Below, piece after piece: positions 6,037-8,616 of a stretch of DNA of 8,616 bases (within the stretch, counting starts at the first letter, position 1; every line of letters begins with the position of its first letter). The position numbers were made by a program, and so were the translations under genes. A model generated the notes under the pieces. The model worked only from the letters and a program-made list of their open reading frames with translations. It was not told the origin of the DNA and did not search any database. This stretch comes from an uncultured Clostridia bacterium (GTDB lineage Bacteria > Bacillota > Clostridia > Oscillospirales > Acutalibacteraceae), in NCBI GenBank assembly GCA_947168785.1, contig CAMVNL010000071.1, positions 1-8,616 of the forward strand. The letters run 5' to 3'.

Positions 6037-6065
6037 ATTATAAATGATTTCCGACGCAATGTCAA
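6037..6065 (-). promoter_or_regulatory. Exact-consensus sigma-A promoter for the secreted-protein operon
   Basis: On the minus strand TTGACA (6065-6060), a 17-bp spacer and TATAAT (6042-6037) match the housekeeping consensus at all 12 hexamer positions. Transcription should begin near 6030, leaving a leader of about 40 nt before the ATG at 5989. Strong, perhaps constitutive, transcription is expected. Confidence 0.9.
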
Positions 6066-6136
6066 CCGCTTTGCACCCGCGGCGCAGCGGGCGAAATATA
6101 AATTTTTCCGGCGGTTTTTTGTGCAAATTTCCGTTT

Positions 6137-6167
6137 TTGAAAAAGAGTTAAAAACTATTTGCATAAT
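6137..6167 (+). promoter_or_regulatory. Weak candidate promoter for the glycosidase-tcdA operon
   Basis: TTGAAA (6137-6142) and CATAAT (6162-6167) are spaced by 19 bp, longer than ideal. A second option, TTGATG (6189-6194) with GATATT (6214-6219), has the same spacing and is no better. The AT-rich 6090-6235 stretch must hold the plus-strand promoter, but the exact site is uncertain. Confidence 0.3.
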
Positions 6168-6250
6168 CTGTGAATTTGTTGTATTTTATTGATGAACAAC
6201 TGTTTTCAATTGAGATATTTCCGACAAAATCAGACACGGGAGGGGATTTT

Positions 6251-7858
6251 ATGTCCGTTCGGGTTACAATTCTGTCATCACTTGAAAAAATTTTTCCCGG
6301 CGCGCCGCTGCCGTCTTCCCATGACCGCATAGACCTGCTGCGGGGAGAACGGGGCAGCCTGCAGTTCGCCTTTGTTTCGGACGCCGACGCGCGCCTGACG
6401 GTGACCATCGACAGCCCGCTCCCCTGCCGCCTTTTTGCGGTAAAGGAAGTGCCCGTGGGGCTGGCGGTCTATGAAAACGCCCGGAACTGCACCCTGGTGA
6501 ACGGGGGCAAAAGCGGCGACTATCCCGACCTGCTGATTCCCTTTGAGGGAGAGCTGACGGTCAAAGCCGGGGTGCCCGCCGTGCTGTGGGCGGAATTTAC
6601 CGGCGAAGAGGCGGGGCAACACATCGTAACGCTGACAGCAGAGGATGGAACGGCCTCCGTCAGCGCGCGGGCGGCCGTCTCGGTCTCCCCGGCGGCGCTG
6701 CCGCCCCAGACGCTGCGCCACGTGAACTGGTTCCACTCCGACTGCCTCGCCACCTATTACGGCGTGGAGGTTTTCAGCGAGGACTACTGGCGGATCGTGG
6801 AGAGCTTCATGCGCAACGCCGCCGCCCACGGGGTCAATGTGCTGCTGACGCCCGTTTTTACCCCGCCGCTGGATACGGAGGAAGGGGGCGAGCGCCCCAC
6901 CGTTCAGCTGGTGGACGTGACAAAAAAGGGCTATACCTATACCTTCGGCTTTGACAAGCTGGACCGGTGGATCGACACGGCCCGGCGCTGCGGCATCCAC
7001 CGGTTTGAGATCTCCCACTTCTTCACCCAGTGGGGGGCGCGCCACGCGCCGAAGATCATGGCGCAGACCTCCGCCGGCTACCGCCGCATTTTCGGCTGGG
7101 AGACAGACTCCGTCTCGCAGGGGTACACCAGCTTTCTGCGGCAGTTCGGCGCGGCGTTCAGGGCCTATACCGACCAAAAAGGGATCACGGACCGCTGCCT
7201 CGTCCACTGCTCGGACGAGCCGGGGCTGAAGGACCTGCCCCGCTACCGCCGCACCGCATCGACGCTGCACGAATACTTCGGCGTCTACGAGCATATCGAC
7301 GCCATCTCCGACTTTGATTTTTACAAAGAGGGGCTGATCGGCACGCCGGTGCCCAGCCTTCAGGCGGCGCCGGCCTTTGCGGGAAAGGTGCCCAAGCTCT
7401 GGACCTATTACTGCTGCGGGCAGTACAACGACGAGCTGCCCAACCGCTTCATCGCCTTCCCTTCCCTGCGCAACCGCATTCTCGGCACGCTGCTGTACCG
7501 TTACGACTGCGACGGCTTTTTGCAGTGGGGCTATAATTTCTACTATACGCAGCTCTCCCGCCGCCCCGTGGACCCCTTCAAAGAGACGGACGCGGGAGGG
7601 GCCTTCCCGGCGGGGGACGCCTTCGTGGTCTACCCCGGCAAAGACGGCGAGCCGCTGCCCTCCCTGCGGCAGAAGGTATTCTTCGACGCCCTTCAGGACG
7701 TGGCCGCGCTGAAGGCGCTGGAGGCGAAGACCTCACGGGAACACGTTCTCAGGGTCATCGAAGAAGAGCTGGGCGAAATCAGTTTCACCCATTACCCCAT
7801 GGATAACGAACGCTTCCTGGCCTTCCGGGAACGGGTGACGGAGGAGGCCGCGCGATGA
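6251..7858 (+). CDS. Cytoplasmic GH123/DUF4091-type glycoside hydrolase-like protein
   Basis: The 535-residue protein has an N-terminal beta-sandwich-like region (about 1-148) ending in a Pro/Ala linker (SPAALPPQTL), followed by a barrel-type domain (about 155-440) that opens with RHVNWFHSDCLA. The motif HCSDEPG places D322-E323 where GH123 enzymes carry their Asp-Glu catalytic pair. In that family the pair supports substrate-assisted cleavage of beta-N-acetylgalactosamine. Aromatic residues W384, Y386, Y387 and W426 (FLQWGYNFYY) fit a sugar pocket. No signal peptide is present, so it should act in the cytoplasm on imported sugars. DUF4091 is broad, so the true substrate is uncertain. The start at 6251 is set by GGAGG 7 nt upstream; a GTG at 6170 lacks one. 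The gene ends in an ATGA overlap with tcdA. Confidence 0.85.
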   Translation: MSVRVTILSSLEKIFPGAPLPSSHDRIDLLRGERGSLQFAFVSDADARLTVTIDSPLPCRLFAVKEVPVGLAVYENARNCTLVNGGKSGDYPDLLIPFEGELTVKAGVPAVLWAEFTGEEAGQHIVTLTAEDGTASVSARAAVSVSPAALPPQTLRHVNWFHSDCLATYYGVEVFSEDYWRIVESFMRNAAAHGVNVLLTPVFTPPLDTEEGGERPTVQLVDVTKKGYTYTFGFDKLDRWIDTARRCGIHRFEISHFFTQWGARHAPKIMAQTSAGYRRIFGWETDSVSQGYTSFLRQFGAAFRAYTDQKGITDRCLVHCSDEPGLKDLPRYRRTASTLHEYFGVYEHIDAISDFDFYKEGLIGTPVPSLQAAPAFAGKVPKLWTYYCCGQYNDELPNRFIAFPSLRNRILGTLLYRYDCDGFLQWGYNFYYTQLSRRPVDPFKETDAGGAFPAGDAFVVYPGKDGEPLPSLRQKVFFDALQDVAALKALEAKTSREHVLRVIEEELGEISFTHYPMDNERFLAFRERVTEEAAR

Positions 7859-8562
7859 AAGAGGAACACAGCCGCACCGCCGCCCTGCTGGGCGAGGAAA
7901 ATCTGGACAAGCTGCTGCGCGCCCGCGTGATCGTCTTCGGGCTGGGGGGCGTGGGCTCCTACGTGGTGGAGGCGCTGGCCCGGGCGGGCATAGGCGCGCT
8001 GACGCTGGTGGACGGCGACACGGTGGCCCTCTCCAACATCAACCGGCAGCTCTACGCGCTGCACTCCACCGTGGGGCAGCACAAAACCGACGTGGCCGCC
8101 GCCAGAGTGCTGGACATCGCCCCGGACTGCGCCGTGCGCACGGCGGCCGCCTTTGTGACGCCGGAAAACGTGGACGATTTTTTTGAGGGCGCTTACGACT
8201 TCTGCGTGGACGCCATCGACGACACAAAGGCAAAGACCGCCATCGCGGTGAAATGCGCGGCGGAGCGCATTCCGCTGATCGCCGCCATGGGCACGGGCCG
8301 GAAGCTGCGGTCCGACGGGTTCCGCATCGCCGATATCAACCAGACGGAATACTGCCCCCTGTGCCGGGTGATGCGCCGGAAATATAAAGAGGCGGGGCTG
8401 AAAAAGGTGACGGTGCTCTACTCCCCCGACCCGCCCGCGCCGCCGCGCTGTGACGTAAAAGAAGACGGAGGCAGAACGCCCCCGTCCAGCATCAGCTTTA
8501 TTCCCTCCGCGGCGGGACTGCGCATCGCGGAGTATGTGGTCAACACCCTGATTGGGGATTAA
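7855..8562 (+). CDS. tcdA: tRNA threonylcarbamoyladenosine dehydratase
   Basis: The 235-residue protein is an E1-like (ThiF/MoeB superfamily) ATP-dependent enzyme that cyclises t6A at tRNA position 37 to ct6A. It has GLGGVGS (29-35), VDGD (52-55), the SNINRQ motif (60-65), K77 and VDAIDD (118-123), then AAMGTGRK (143-150) and SFIPSAAGL near the C-terminus, all in the order seen in E. coli TcdA. Length fits the family. The segment usually reading DPLAKVMRR is CPLCRVMRR here, which creates a CxxC at 167-170, with a further Cys at 199. A GGAGGAGG lies upstream, inside the end of the glycosidase gene, and the start overlaps that gene's stop by ATGA. No functional link between the two is evident. 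ThiF or MoeB is less likely because no thiS, moaD or other pathway gene is adjacent. Confidence 0.92.
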   Translation: MKEEHSRTAALLGEENLDKLLRARVIVFGLGGVGSYVVEALARAGIGALTLVDGDTVALSNINRQLYALHSTVGQHKTDVAAARVLDIAPDCAVRTAAAFVTPENVDDFFEGAYDFCVDAIDDTKAKTAIAVKCAAERIPLIAAMGTGRKLRSDGFRIADINQTEYCPLCRVMRRKYKEAGLKKVTVLYSPDPPAPPRCDVKEDGGRTPPSSISFIPSAAGLRIAEYVVNTLIGD

Positions 8563-8577
8563 AACAGACGGAGCGCG

Positions 8578-8607
8578 AAAAAAAAGACGGCAGAGCCGTC
8601 TTTTTTT
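8578..8607 (+). terminator. Intrinsic terminator after tcdA
   Basis: GACGGC (8586-8591) pairs with GCCGTC (8595-8600) around the loop AGA, followed by seven Ts (8601-8607). An A-run at 8578-8585 extends the stem and would serve as a T-run on the other strand, so it may work in both directions. It lies 15 bases after the tcdA stop. Confidence 0.95.
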
Positions 8608-8616
8608 GATACAACG

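Noticed and set aside
6170..6250. GTG at 6170 as the glycosidase start
   Set aside because: The added residues lie in AT-rich promoter DNA, and ATG 6251 has a strong GGAGG 7 nt upstream.
6278..7294. 338-residue minus-strand open frame opposite the glycosidase gene
   Set aside because: It is a shadow of GC-rich third positions; no start signal and no recognisable protein.

Overview
The window looks like chromosomal DNA of a GC-rich, gut-type clostridial Firmicute, probably Oscillospirales. The evidence is strong GGAGG ribosome binding sites, consensus sigma-A promoters, a lipoprotein and Sec-exported proteins of Gram-positive type, a DUF5058 membrane protein, and coding DNA with GC-rich third positions. 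The species cannot be named from the sequence. There is no tRNA, rRNA, CRISPR array, phage gene or transposase.

Layout, left to right. Minus strand, 1-931: a DUF5058-type multi-pass membrane protein overlaps by ATGA the start of a second membrane protein that runs off the window edge. 932-1153 is non-coding and holds a 176-bp stretch bounded by imperfect inverted repeats. Minus strand, 1154-2976: a putative lipoprotein with internal repeats is coupled by TAATG to a short-chain dehydrogenase that resembles the EF-P 5-aminopentanone reductase YmfI. Their promoter (3072-3100) sits inside a long AT-rich palindrome. 3101-3398 is non-coding and hairpin-rich. Minus strand, 3399-5989: two secreted proteins of one unrecognised family lie in tandem behind an exact-consensus promoter (TTGACA, 17 bp, TATAAT). 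Plus strand, 6251-8562: a divergent pair encodes a cytoplasmic GH123/DUF4091-type glycosidase and TcdA, a tRNA-modifying enzyme. They are joined by an ATGA overlap and closed by a clear intrinsic terminator.

The window therefore mixes housekeeping functions (TcdA, the SDR) with poorly described envelope proteins. The least explained part is the run of exported proteins: the lipoprotein with degenerate tandem repeats, and the paralogous pair with beta-solenoid-like N-termini and amphipathic C-terminal helices. No functional link between the operons can be proved from the sequence. Starts were chosen by Shine-Dalgarno placement, which moved four of them inward from the longest reading frame.
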